Shown: positions 13,601 to 24,924, counted from the first letter of the stretch. The stretch: DNA of 64,000 bases from Procambarus clarkii (GCF_040958095.1 NC_091188.1:42084954-42148953); one strand, 5' to 3'. Notes: generated by a model not told the origin, from the sequence alone. Made by a program: numbers and translations.

Positions 13601-16600
13601 AGGGTCCCCCACAGGTACACTAGGACCCCCAAAAGTACACCAGGATCCCCCACAGGTACACCAGGAACCCCACAGGTACACCAGAACCCCCAAAGGTACA
13701 CCAGGACCCCCCACAGGTACACCAGGACCCCCACAGGTACACCAGGACCCCCAAAGGTACACCAGGACCCCCCACAGGTACTCCAGGACCCTCACATGTA
13801 CACCAGGACCCCCACAGGGACACCAGGGCCCCCACAGGTACACCAGGACCCCCAACAGGGACACCAGAGCCGCCACAGGTACACCAGGACCCCCACAGGG
13901 ACACCAGGACCCCCACAGGGACACCAGGACCAAACAGGGACACCAGGACCCCCACAGGGACACCAGGACCCACCACAGGGACACCAGGACCCCTGCAGGG
14001 ACACGAGGGCCCCCACAGGTACACCAGGACCCCCACAGGTACAACAGACCCTACAGGTACACCAGGATCCCCACAGGGACACCAGGGCCCCCCACAGGGA
14101 CACCAGAGCTTCCACAGGGACACCAGGATTCTCACAGGTACACCAGGACCCCCACAGGGACACCAGGACCCCCACAGGTACACCAGGACCCCCACAGGGA
14201 CACCAGGGCCCCTCACAGGGACACCAGGACCCCCACAGGGACACCAGGACCCCCACAGGGACACCAGGACCCCCACAGGGACACCAAGACCCCCCACTGG
14301 GACACCAGGACCCCAACAGGGACACCAGGACCCCCACAGGGACACCAGGACCCCCCACAGGGACACCAGGACCCCCCACAGGGACACCAGGACCCCCACA
14401 GGGACACCAGGAACCCCACAGGGACACCAGGACCCCCACAGGGACACCAAGACCCCCCCACAGGGAAACCAGGACCCCCACAGGGACACCAGGACCCCAC
14501 AGGGACACCAGGACCCCCCACAGGGACACCAGGACCCCACAGGGACACCAGGACCCCCATAGGGACACCAGGACCCACCACAGGGACACCAGGACCCCCA
14601 CAGGGACACCAGGACCCCCCACAGGGACGCCAGGACCCCCACAGGGACACCAGGACCCCCACAGGTACACCAGGACCCCCACAGGGACACTAGGACCAAA
14701 CAGGGATACCAGGACCCCCACAGGGACACCAGGGCCCCCACAGGTACACCAGGACCCCCACAGGTACACCAAACCCTACAGGTACACCAGGACCGCCACA
14801 GGTACACCAGGACCCCCACAGGGACACCAGAGCTTCCACAGGGACACCAGGACCCCGACAGGGACACCAGGACTCCCACAGCGACACCAGGGGCCCCCAC
14901 AGGGACACCAGGGCCCCCACAGGGACACTAGGGTCCCCTACAGGTACACTAGGACCCCCAAAGGTACACCAGGACCCCCCACAGGTACACCAGGAACCCC
15001 ACAGGTACACCAGAACCCCCAAAGGTACACCAGGACCCCCCACAGGTACACCAGGACCCCCACAGGTACACCAGGACCCCCAAAGGTACACCAGGACCCC
15101 CCACAGGTACACCAGGACCCTCACATGTACACCAGGACCCCCACAGGGACACCAGGGCCCCCACAGATACACCAAGACCCCCAACAGGGACACCAGAGCG
15201 GCCACAGGTACACCAGGACCCCCACAGGGACACCAGGACCAAACAGGGACACCAGGACCCACCACAGGGACACCAGGACCCCCACACGGACACCAGGACC
15301 CCCACACGGACACCAGGACCCCCACAGGGACACCAGGACCCCCAAAGGTACATCAGGGCCTCCACAGGTACACCAGGACCCCCACAGGGACACCAGTACC
15401 CCCACAGGAACACTAGGACCCCCACAGGGACACCAGGACACCCCACAGGTACACCAGGACCCCCACAGGGACACCAGGACCCCCCACAGGGACACCAGGG
15501 TCCCCACAGGAACACCAGGATCCCCACAGGTACACCAGGGCCCCCTACAGGTACACCAGGACCCCCACAGGTACACCATGTCCCCCACAGGTACACCAGA
15601 ACCCCCACAGGTACACCAGGTCCCCCACAGGGATACCAGGACCCCCACAGGTACACCAGGGTCCCCACAGGTACACCAGGACCCCCACAGGGATACCAGG
15701 ACCCCCACAGGTACACCAGGTCCCCCACAGGTACACCAGAACCCCCAAAGGTACACCAGGGTCCCCACAGGTACACCAGGACCCCCACAGGTACACCAGG
15801 TCCCCCACAGGGATACCAGGACCCCCACAGGTACACCAGGGTCCCCACAGGTACACCAGGACCCCACAGGTACACCAGGACCCCCCACAGGTACACCAGG
15901 TCCCCCACAGGTACACTAGGACCCCCACAGGGACGCCAGGACCCCCACAGGGACACCAGGACCCCCACAGGGACACCAGGACTCCCACAGGGACACCAGG
16001 ACCCCCACAGGGACACCAGGACCCCCCACATGGACACCAGGACCCTTGCAGGTACACCAGGACCCCCACAGAGATACCAGGACCCCCACAGGTACACCAG
16101 GACCCCCACAGGGACATCAGGGCGTCCACAGGGACACCAGGACCCTCACAGGGACATCAGGGCGTCCACAGGCACACCAGGGCTCCCACAGATACACCAG
16201 AACCCCCACAGGTTCACCAGAACCCCCACAGGTACACCAGGACCCCCACAGGGACACTAGGGGCCCCCACAGGTACACCAGGACCCCCATATGGACACCA
16301 GGACCCCCACAGGGACACCTGGACCCCCCACAGGGACACCTGGACACCCCACAGGGACACCAGGACCCCCCACAGGTACACCAGGGCCCCCACAGGAAGA
16401 CCAGGACCCCCACAGGGATGCCATGGCCCCACAGGGAGACCATGGCCCCCACAGGGACACCAGGACCCCACAGGGATGCTATGGCCCCCACTGGGACACC
16501 AGGACCCCCACAGTGATGCCAGGGCACCCACAGGTACACAAGGGCCCCCACAGGGACACCAGGACCCCCACAGGGACTCCAGGGCCCCCTGCAGGGACCC

Positions 16601-16673
16601 CAGAAGGCCCCCCACAGGGACACCAGGATCCCCCACAGGGACACAAACTGCCACGAGGTGTCCCTGTGGGGGG
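7615..16673. repeat. 20-bp minisatellite array, about 8.3 kb of repeat
   Basis: The unit is CAGGACCCCCACAGGGACAC, with a common variant GGTACAC in place of GGGACAC. Hundreds of copies are present, interrupted by a LINE-C fragment at 9302-10074. Because 20 is not a multiple of 3 and the unit lacks stops, all six frames stay open for hundreds of codons; these are not genes. A 1,830-bp higher-order unit is duplicated in tandem (about 10560-12389 and 12390-14219). The array ends at an inverted unit (16658-16673). Confidence 0.95.
9302..10074 (-). mobile_element. LINE-C 3' fragment inside the 20-bp array
   Basis: Minus-strand reverse transcriptase C-terminus, open for about 255 codons: KDLGIIMSDDLTFKEH, CSVLTSPFKAGEIAEIEGIQ, YSLERRRERYQIIYTWKILEG and INIRGPRLFNVLPASIRNIA. 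It ends with the LINE-C tail (CTGGTTGATGGGGTTTTGGG at the low-coordinate end). Minisatellite units flank it on both sides. Confidence 0.88.
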
Positions 16674-16689
16674 TTTGGGTGTCATCTGA

Positions 16690-17519
16690 TAACTCAATGT
16701 TGGCATTATTTTCCTGATTTTATTTGTATTGTTGATCTTCAGTGTGTTTAAGGGTTCACTGAAAACAGTCGCGCTGCGTCCTCAGTACTTCACTCATTTC
16801 TTTGTTGTAGTCTGTCAGAAGTTCCATCTTCCTTGTGCAAGGGCCCAATTCTAGATGTCATTTTTGTTCTTGATTTTGCATAGCAGTATTTTGGGTTCTT
16901 TTTCAATTTTACTGATGGCCATTTGCTCTTTTTTGTCTCTACTGTAATGTTTGCACACAAGTAACATTGTATGCAAACATGTCTCATGCAAGAGGTCCAT
17001 TAGCTAATTGCATTAGCTATTGAAAATCTATAATTATTTATAAGACTTTATTTATAATTGTAAATGCTCAAAAAAAAAATCAGCCAAACATGACAAAACA
17101 AAAATTTTATTTACAAAATAAAGTAGAAAAAATATATAACATGTCAGTGAGAAAAACTCTAGTAGAGACAGAGCACATTATGAAGACTTTATCGACTGAC
17201 ACCGTGGCACAGGGAGGCTCTATGTATTGCAACTGCATATAAATTATTGGCATGTTAATAACTCAAACATGCAGGTATTGACTTGGAAATAGGTCTTGCA
17301 TGTCTACATGATATAAAATGAATACAAAAAATGATTATTTACAAAATACAAGGTACTTTTGGTATGCCGTGCAAAACAATTGCTGAAGACCTGTAGACAG
17401 CAGTTAGAAAACAAGACAACCAAATGACACCATGTGTGTGTGTGTGTGTAAAAAAATACATGTGTGTAATTAACACCAACCCACACACGCACTCGACCAA
17501 GAAAGTGATGCCATTAGTA
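16690..17519. other. AT-rich sequence with no gene found
   Basis: Contains an A-run at about 17072 and a short TG tract at 17432-17449. I see no coding exon or element. Confidence 0.5.
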
Positions 17520-17885
17520 CCTGCTTGATGGGGTTCTGGGAGTAGTTCTACTCCCCATGCCCAGCCTGAGGCTAGGATTGAAGCCCAGCCTGAGACCAGG
17601 CTTGAAGCCCAGCTTGAGGCTAGGCTTGAAGCCCAGCCTGAGACCAGGCTTGAAGCCCAGCCTGAGACCAGGCTTGAAGCCCAGCCTGAGGCCAGGCTTG
17701 AAGCCCAGCCTGAGGCCAGGCTTGAAGCCCAGCCTGAGGCCAGGCTTGAAGCCCAGCCTGAGGCCAGGCTTGAAGCCAAGCCTGAGGCCAGGCTTGAAGC
17801 CCAGCCTGAGGCTAGGCTTGAAGCCAGGCTTGAAGCCCAGCCTGAGGCTAGGCTTGAAGCCAGGCTTGAAGCCCGGTCTACGGTC
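17520..17885 (-). repeat. 24-bp minisatellite derived from the LINE-C tail
   Basis: The low-coordinate end (17520-17575) is LINE-C tail text: CTGCTTGATGGGGTTCTGGG and CTACTCCCCATGCCCAGCC. From about 17557 the segment GCCTGAGGCCAGGCTTGAAG is repeated about 14 times with a 24-bp period. The matching piece of the LINE-C tail is GCCCGAGGCCAGGCTTGACT. Divisibility by 3 leaves open frames on both strands; they are not genes. Confidence 0.85.
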
Positions 17886-18225
17886 TGAACTGTGTCGAGT
17901 TGTCAAGGAAGAGAGAATATGAATCCATTACAGACCAAAATGTCATCACTTTCCATCTTTTCGTATGTGGGCCTTGGGTATTAATTTTCAGCCACTTTAT
18001 TGTGGCTTATTCTATGCGTACATTTGTATATTCTCAAGCTGTTCCAATAACAATATAAATTAGCTATAGGAATTGCTCCTTTACAATATTTACTTAATTC
18101 CTCTTGACTATTATGCTGTTGACATTTTATTTACAATGATTATTTCACAAAATTGTAACAAATTTTTTGGCAAATATCGTGTGCTAGTAGACTAAAAGGA
18201 CAGATTTTTCTGGGAAGAGAAGGGA

Positions 18226-18405
18226 AGAGAACTATCAGGGGAAAGTGCCACGTCATTACGACTACACAGCACTTGGAAGAGGTCAGGATAAGGATCTGGG
18301 ATGGGACGGGAAAGAATGGTGCCCAACCACTTGGACGGTTGGGGAATTGAATGAAGGCCTGCATGACGCGAGACCGTTGCTCTACCGTCCAGCCCAAGTG
18401 GTTGG
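18226..18405 (-). mobile_element. SINE family B (tRNA-derived)
   Basis: Minus-strand head GGACGGTAGAGCAACGGTCT with an A-box, and a degenerate B-box in TTCAATTCCCC. The body contains ATCCTTATCCTGACC and GTCGTAATGACGTGG. The flanks GGGAAGAGAA and GGGAAGAGGA may be a target duplication. A second copy lies at 34226-34413. Confidence 0.7.
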
Positions 18406-18409
18406 GAAG

Positions 18410-19385
18410 AGGAGAGTGAAGACCTTGCACATCACTTCTGCTCAGACTGCCAGATACAAAGTATTAAAAGTGTTCACTTAACACATTCAAATATGGATAA
18501 ATACGTATTGAGGTGTACGACAGACTCAAACCCATGCACAGCCTTAATATTTATTCATAGATTCATCGTGTTATTGTGACTTTCACTGTGTATTAAAGTA
18601 TGCATGTGTGGAGAGTTGGTGAAGTCTAAACTAGCAGTGTAGCATCATTATTTACTACAGTCCGACAACACAGCAATTCACGTAATGAATTGTGATGTCT
18701 CAAAATTCTATACAACTTTTCCACAAGAACTGTCCAAAAATGTTTACTACATCACACTACATGATGCTACATGGAAGACTGAAATATTAGACTTCAAGAT
18801 GTGAAATGTAAAATATAACTTTTAGGTCAAAAGCATGACCTAGTGGCATCGTGAGCAGGTAGATGACGACTTGGCTTGGAGAAGAAAATGGTCACATCGG
18901 GTGTTCACGTCAGGGTTGTGTGGTAATAAACGTTATTTGGCATCACTACTCTACATACAAAAGCTGATTTTAACAAATCAAGCATTGGTGGGTCTTGCCA
19001 TGACATATTGGTGCTTAAAATATATTTAACACAGTATATTGCAAAGCTATTTACAAGATACAATTTATATAACGGCTATAATCTTTGTACATATGAACTA
19101 TCAATAAATACAGAATAATCCTAACGACTTGGTCAGCATGCCCTCTCAGCCAGGCTGTGGGTTCCTCTCACTAAACCTGTAAGTATAAAAACAAATTATA
19201 AATATTTATATTGTTTAATTTATTAAAAAGCACTATAAGCATGTAAGAAGGAGGAGTCATACAAAATTTAAATAATTTTTAGTACTCGAAATAAGGAATT
19301 AACAGGGTTGCAAAGTGACAAATACAAATGTTCATATAAGTAGCCAAGTCAACATTCTTTGGTTCTATCAATCTATCTAGGGACC
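18410..19385. other. Non-coding, no element recognised
   Basis: AT-rich, apparently single-copy sequence. No splice-bounded open frame stands out. Confidence 0.45.
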
Positions 19386-19391
19386 CACTGC

Positions 19392-20045
19392 TTGATACCT
19401 GCTTGATGGGGTTCAAGGAGTTCTTCTACTCCCCAAGCCCGGCCCGAGGCCAGGCTTGACTTGTGAGAGTTTGGTCCACCAGGCTGTTGCTTGGAGTGGC
19501 CCGCAGGCCCACATATACCTGGTTGATGGGGTTCTGGGAGTTCTACTGCCCAAGCCCGGCCCGAGGCCAGGCTTGACTTGTGAGAGTTTGGTCCACCAGG
19601 CTGTTGCTTGGAGTGGCCCGCAGGCCCACATATACCTGCTTGATGGGGTTCTGGGAGTTCTTCTACTGCCCAAGCCCGGCCCGATGCCAGGCTTGACTTG
19701 TGAGAGTTTGGTCCACCAGGCTGTTGCTTGGAGCGGCCCACAGGCCCACATATACCTGCTTGATGGGGTTCTGGGAGTTCTTCTACTGCCCAAGCCCAGT
19801 CCGAGGCCAGGCTTGACTTGTGAGAGCTTGGTCCACCAGGCTGTTGCGTAAAGCGGCCCGCAGGCCCACATACCCAGCACAGCCTGGTTGGTCCAGCACT
19901 CCTTGAAGAAAACAATCTAGTTTCCTCTTGAAGATGTCCATGATTGTTCCGGCAATATTTCTGATGCTCGCTGGGAGGACGTTGAACAACTGCTGACCTC
20001 TGATGTTTATACAGTGTTCTCTGATTGTGTCTATGGCACAAGCAT
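19392..20045 (-). mobile_element. LINE-C 3' end with its tail repeated four times in tandem
   Basis: 20045-19873 encodes the LINE-C C-terminus (REHCINIRGQQLFNVLPASI, LDQPGCAGYVGLRAA). The 118-120 bp tail then occurs four times, starting at about 19397, 19515, 19633 and 19753. Each copy runs from TACCTG(G/C)TTGATGGGG to GGCCCACATA. The upper-strand open frames here are shadows. Confidence 0.85.
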
Positions 20046-20099
20046 GCATGTGACACTCTTACATGTGACATCCAGCAGCCACACCATCCTCATTATTAT

Positions 20100-20320
20100 G
20101 GACAGAAAGCCTGTACTTGAGCTCAGTGTTTCCTAGGCCAACTACTGACCTTCCCAAAGATGTAACCCACAATAGTTGTCTAACACCTGGGAGCCTGTTT
20201 TGACAGAACAGAGGCATCAGGTAAAAGGTAATGTGCTCAATCATTTCTATCCTGCCCAGGGATTAAAATACATAACCTTCAGTTTTCAGCTGAGGACATA
20301 GACCACTCTGCTATGGTGTG
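20100..20320 (-). mobile_element. SINE family C, decayed
   Basis: Minus-strand tRNA-like head near 20320-20255, then body text matching other copies (CCCACAATAGTTGTCTAACA on the plus strand, and GAGGCATCAGGTAAAAGG). Confidence 0.55.
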
Positions 20321-20363
20321 TTAATATGAATCTGTCGATGACATAAATGGCAGCTTCTTTACT

Positions 20364-20690
20364 CACTTGTGCTTGCGGGGGTTGAGCTCTGGCTCTTTGG
20401 TCCTGCCTCTCAACTGTCAATCAACTGGTGTACAGATTCCTGAGCCTACTGGGCTCTATCATATCTACATTTGAAACTGTGTATGGAGTCAGCCTCCACC
20501 ACATCACTGCCTAATGCATTCCACCTGTTAACTACTCTGACGCTGAAAAAGTTCTTTCTAACTTCCCTGTGGCTCATTTGGGTAGTCAGTTTCCACCTGT
20601 GTCCCCTTGTTTACATACAGTACCACCTGTGTTAGTGGTACGTATGAGTGTGTACGAGTCAACTTCCCTTTATACAGGGTTAGAATTTGA
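20364..20690 (-). mobile_element. LINE-B 3' fragment
   Basis: Reverse complement of LINE-B C-terminal codons (WNALGSDVVEADSIHS-like, broken) and 3' UTR. The plus strand shows GGCTCTTTGGTCCTGCCTCT and GGAGTCAGCCTCCACCACAT. It lacks the usual CA tail. Confidence 0.75.
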
Positions 20691-20694
20691 TTCA

Positions 20695-21681
20695 AAAGGC
20701 TGGTGGACCATTCCTTCCCTCCCTCCATCTTAATATTCCAGCTCCTATCTCATCCTCATATCCCTCCCATGTGCTACTACATATACTAAAACTGCCTTAG
20801 CACTTTCTTATTATTATTTATACTTTTGCAGAGTTTACTACAACAGCCTAAATTTTGTATTTCTTTCCAATCTTATATTTCACTGTTACAAGTCAGGAAT
20901 GGTAAAAGTATAACATGAAAAGTAATTAGCAGAAACCAAATGTAAAGAACAAAGACAGTAAGAATAGTGGAATTATATTAGAGTATGCAAGTTGCAGATC
21001 CACAAATGTGATATACAAAGATACATCTATGAAGACTTCTCGGCTTAAATGTAATGAATAGCATATTGTGTTTCTTACATAGAACTCACGTGTTTGGTCC
21101 CCACCTCCAAGTGTATATACTCTGTATTATATTTACATGCACAAAAACCTTTGTTCCCCTTCAAAACCACTTTAAAATCACATTTAATAAATGTACTGTA
21201 AGTTGAATCGTACAATAACTGGTCTTTCTTTCATCCACAAAATATCCACGTGTCTTATACACAGGCAAATATGAGACTTCATGAAATCATCCTGATCAAA
21301 TTATCCATGGTAACTAAATAAAGCATTGTTTAAAGTTTTCTGTATTGATATATATATATATATAAAATGATCTCTTGCAGTTACATCACACAGTGTTTGA
21401 CATATTAATTTAAGATTTAAAGTTAAAACAAAATACAATAAATTGCAAAGAAATGGTCAGATATGACACCTTTTTAAAAAAAGGAACAATAAATAAAATG
21501 TTAGTAAAAATGTCATGCTGAGAGATGTTAGAGAATGCAAATTTATTTAGAGGAAAAGTCTTAATAAAGTTAAACGTCTTTTTTTTATCCTGCACAGTTA
21601 TGCATTTTATTAGTGAGCATAACTTATCTGGCAAAAAGTTCTCTTCAAGCACTCACATTGGCTCAAGTGATGTTTAACATT
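20695..21681. other. Non-coding, no element recognised
   Basis: AT-rich sequence with a short TA tract at 21349-21364. No gene seen. Confidence 0.45.
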
Positions 21682-21883
21682 ATGCCTAAGTTATGCAGGC
21701 GATGAGTCACAATAACGTGGCTAAAGTATGTTGACCAGACCACACACTAGAAGGTGAAGGGACGACGACGTTTCGGTCCGTCCTGGACCATTCTCGATCG
21801 ATTTGAGAATGGTCCAGGACGGACCAAAATGTCGTAGTCCCTTCCCTTCTACTGTGTGGTCTGGTCAACATGCCTAAGTTATG
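21682..21883 (-). mobile_element. Hairpin retroposon family 1, full copy with 14-bp target duplication
   Basis: A 174-bp body (21696-21869) is flanked by ATGCCTAAGTTATG at 21682-21695 and 21870-21883. On the minus strand it is a long inverted repeat: an arm starting GTTGACCAGACCACACA, a short loop, the returning arm with GGTCCAGGACGGACC, and then a ~34-bp 3' tail ending GACTCATCGCCTG. Confidence 0.75.
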
Positions 21884-22027
21884 TTTCAGTATTGTGAGAC
21901 ATAAGGTTTCTAGGTATCCATTTAGAAAGTTATGGAGCATTTTCAAATCCCAAAATTGTATAGATTGATCACAAAAGAAAAACAGCAGTATACAAAGTAA
22001 CAGTAATGTGAAAGGATAAAAGGCCCA

Positions 22028-22120
22028 GCATTGAATATAATGAAATGCCACTTTTTCTGCTGGGTCCCTCGGTGGCTCCTCAAGCTACCGAGGGACCTTC
22101 CCAGAAAACGGGAAATACCT
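22028..22120. repeat. Unclassified interspersed repeat with hairpin
   Basis: CATTGAATATAATGAAATGCC is followed by the small palindrome GGTCCCTCGG...CCGAGGGACC. The same opening text is at 30838, so it is an interspersed family. Confidence 0.45.
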
Positions 22121-22214
22121 TAGCTGGAAAGGAAAATTAGTATTTTATTTTTGGGACACAAACAAATTTAGGAGAGAAAGAAGTGTTACAAGGAGACTGA
22201 TATACACTATAGTA

Positions 22215-22335
22215 AAGCAAATGGGTCCTGTAGCAAAGGCATCGGGTGAAAGGAAACACACCAAGCCAATTGTCCTGCCCGGAGATTGAACCTGGGTCTC
22301 GCAGTTGTCAACTGAGGATGTAGAATCAAGATATC
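22215..22335 (-). mobile_element. SINE family C fragment
   Basis: Minus-strand B-box GGTTCAATCTCC and adjoining body (plus strand GGCATCGGGTGAAAGGAAAC). Only the head-proximal part is present. Confidence 0.5.
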
Positions 22336-22439
22336 CTGAAACTGGTCAGTGATGGATAGGGTTGAAGAGGTTGTGCAGGTCAGAAAATCCAATCAGAAAA
22401 TACCTCGTAAGTAAACATGACTTTAGTGTAAGCAGTTTG

Positions 22440-22608
22440 TTAGGACAGAGTAAATGCTCGACATTTTTGTCCATGGCAACTTACGACAGCATATTTTACA
22501 CCTAGTCTAGGACGCGTTGGAGATACTGCTGTGGATGGGTTGTTGTGGTGGTGCTGACTCTCCATGATGCTGTCGAGTGTGGAAAGTATTGCAAGTGAAT
22601 GAGTGTCA
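22440..22608 (-). other. Possible exon or conserved open stretch, unplaced
   Basis: A minus-strand open frame reading DTHSLAILSTLDSIMESQ, a run of His/Asn, then STAVSPTRPRLGVKYAVV and a stop. GTAAGT follows a Val codon. It resembles real protein and lies about 6 kb downstream of the RhoGEF stop, but its acceptor is weak and its phase does not fit the alternative donor of exon l. I do not recognise the family. Confidence 0.2.
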
Positions 22609-22614
22609 CTTAAT

Positions 22615-23400
22615 ATATCTTTAATATATTTAACTCTCTTTTACCCATATTATATAGATATGTTCTCAAGGCAAATGCCTCCCCATCCCATGAAAAGGGA
22701 AACAGGGTAATAATGATGATGATGAATATAAAAAGAACACAAATGTTAACCATCAGTGCAGTTTATAGCAGCACCTACAAGCCCATGGTATGAAAATATG
22801 CCCCTAGCTTGTGGACTGGGCAAGTAACAATAAGCAAGAGTTGCACTCAATAGAAAACCATTATAATGGTATTTTACAAGGTGCAAGTTCTTGGTCCACT
22901 GCAATGTTGATGATCAGCAGTTTAATAACCACACATCTAAAACTTCACTGATGATACACAACTAGGACATACATACCTATCACAAGAACCAGGACAAGGT
23001 ATCCATTTTTCTATAAAAAAGTTTTATAGCAAAGATGTAAAAATGAAAACAACAATAATGTAAGGCAGGGCCTTTTAAATGGCTTTTCAGATGCCTTTTC
23101 TGGTGAAACACTATTTGAAACTCCCACCAAGGCAGCAACTAGCCTGCACATGTGTGGAAGCCATATTTGTCCTGCGAGAGCTGTTCCCCTCTCAATGAAT
23201 GTAAACACATACTCCAGTTCTTATATAAGCACTCCCAAGTACATTGATCAAACAAAAACGTACTAAAATATAAGTGTTATGTACAAATGTGGTTCAAAAC
23301 ATCAGAATGTGTTGGTGGGAAGACCGAATACAAAGTGCAAGTCAGCCTTGTGGGAAGAGTCGTTGATGAGTGTCGGTTGCGGAAAGATGTACAGTATCTT
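22615..23400. other. Non-coding, no element recognised
   Basis: No supported gene. A 65-codon minus frame (23011-23208) lacks any recognisable family. Confidence 0.4.
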
Positions 23401-23404
23401 CTTT

Positions 23405-23645
23405 TGAGATGATTTCGGGGCTTAGCGTCCCCGCGGCCCGGTCCTCAACCAGGCCTCCGTTTTGTTACACATCCCCAGGAAGCAGCCCGTAGCAGCTGTC
23501 TAATTATCAGGTAACTATTTACTACTAGGTAACGGGGGCATCAGGGTGAAAGAAACTGCCCATTTATTTCCACGTCCACCGGGGATCAAACCCAGAACCT
23601 CAGGACTATGAATCTGAAGCTCTGTCCACTCAGCTGCCAGGCCCC
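23405..23645 (-). mobile_element. SINE family A copy
   Basis: Reverse complement of the family A layout: tRNA-like head at 23645-23570 (box A GGCAGCTGAGTGGACAG, box B GGGTTTGATCCC), shared body, and the tail GGGCCGCGGGGACGCTAAGC then AAATCATCTCAAAA. The anticodon-loop position reads CAT here, against CGT or TGT in sister copies. Confidence 0.8.
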
Positions 23646-23869
23646 ATGTGGATTTCATGAATTTTGTTACCATCTTTCTGAACTTTGTAAATGCCCTCCA
23701 TCCACTAGAGGACTGAGCCTCTACTCTTCAATTTACACAAGTATTCTGTGCAACATTGTGAAGTATATTTTGTTAGAATAGTGTATGATTTTTGGCCTAT
23801 TTAATGATTCTTTTGTGAATGGCCTGGCCCAGCTGGCATCTGGTAATGTTTGATTCTAGACCCTTGTGT

Positions 23870-24128
23870 GTGTGTAATTACATAAGTGTAATTACCTAAG
23901 TGTAGTTACAGGATGAGAGCTACGCTTGTGGTGGCCCGTCTTCCCAGCACTCTGTCATATAACACTTTGAAACTATTGACGGTTTTGGCCTCCACCACCT
24001 ACTCATCTAACTTGTTCCAACCGTCTACCATTCTCTTTGCGAAAGTGAATTTTCTTATATTTCTCTGGCAGCTTTGTTTCGTTAACCAAAGTGTGTGTGT
24101 GTGGAATATTAAGTCCCTGTGCCTCTAA
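23870..24128 (-). mobile_element. LINE-E 3' end
   Basis: Plus strand shows AATTACCTAAGTGTAGTTAC, then GGATGAGAGCTACGCTTGTG and GCCTCCACCACCTACTCATC. This is the reverse complement of the LINE-E copy at 27590-28070. Confidence 0.7.
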
Positions 24129-24312
24129 ACATCCATATTTAATTTAGTGTACCTTCAGTAGAACCCAAGTATAAATTGTCCTTGTCATTTTCATCATAAC
24201 ATTTATTTTTGTAATTAGATTACAACAAGTGTAAAATCTTTTATTTTGTAAATTGCTCAGAGTACAGTAGTTATATTTTGAGGCCTTTTAGATAAACACT
24301 TGGTTATATCAG

Positions 24313-24514
24313 GCAACCCCCAATTTGTTGACCAGACCACACACTACAAGGTGAAGGGATGACGACGTTTCGGTCCGTCCTAGACCATTCTCAAGTCGAT
24401 TGAGAATGGTCCAGGACGGACCAAAGCGTCGTCGTCCCTTCACCTTCTAGTGTGTGGTCTGGTCAACATACTTTAGCCACGTTATTGTGACTCATCGCCT
24501 GCAACCCCCAATTT
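24313..24514 (+). mobile_element. Hairpin retroposon family 1, full copy with 14-bp target duplication
   Basis: A 174-bp body (24327-24500) between GCAACCCCCAATTT at 24313-24326 and 24501-24514. Arms: TTGACCAGACCACACACTA and its returning complement, separated by a loop of about 5 nt around 24395. The core on the return arm is TTGAGAATGGTCCAGGACG then GACCAAAGCG. The tail runs CATACTTTAGCCACG to GACTCATCGCCT. It is the same size as the copy at 21.7 kb, in opposite orientation. Confidence 0.8.
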
Positions 24515-24663
24515 CTAGTTTAGAAATCATTGATTTCATTAAAGTAAAATTAAGGTCAATAAAAGTCTATTTTCCCACAATTTAATCTTAAGACTATTAA
24601 ATAAAAACAGTGGCCCCCTGCCAGCTATCATTTAACCTAGTGTAAAAAAGGGAGGGAAAGGGA

Positions 24664-24906
24664 GCCGGTGGCTGAGCGGACAGAACACTAGACGCGTGAT
24701 CCTGTGGTCCCAGGTTCGATCCCAGGCACCGGCAAGAAACGATTGGCAAAGTTTCTTTCATCCTGATGCCCCTGTTACCTAGCAGTAAATAGGTACCTGG
24801 GAGTTAGTCAGCTGTCACGGATTGCTTCCTGGGCGGGTGGAGGCCTGGTCGAAGACTGGGCTGCGGGGACACTAAAGCCCAGAAATCATCTCAAGATAAC
24901 CTCAAG
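24664..24906 (+). mobile_element. SINE family A copy (tRNA-derived head)
   Basis: A 73-nt tRNA-like head with a 7-bp acceptor stem (GCCGGTG/CACCGGC), A-box TGGCTGAGCGGA and B-box GGTTCGATCCC. The anticodon position in the loop reads CGT, so the head is Thr-like by inference. The body has TTTCATCCTGATGCCCCTG and AGCAGTAAATAGGTACCTGG. The tail is ATCATCTCAAGATAACCTCA. Confidence 0.88.
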
Positions 24907-24924
24907 AAGAAGAATATGTTCTTG

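Noticed and set aside
7415..16689. Many open frames of 100-707 codons rich in TPTGTPGPPQGHQDP-type repeats on both strands
   Set aside because: They come from a stop-free 20-bp tandem unit, so all six frames are open. They lack splice signals, conserved domains and a consistent start.
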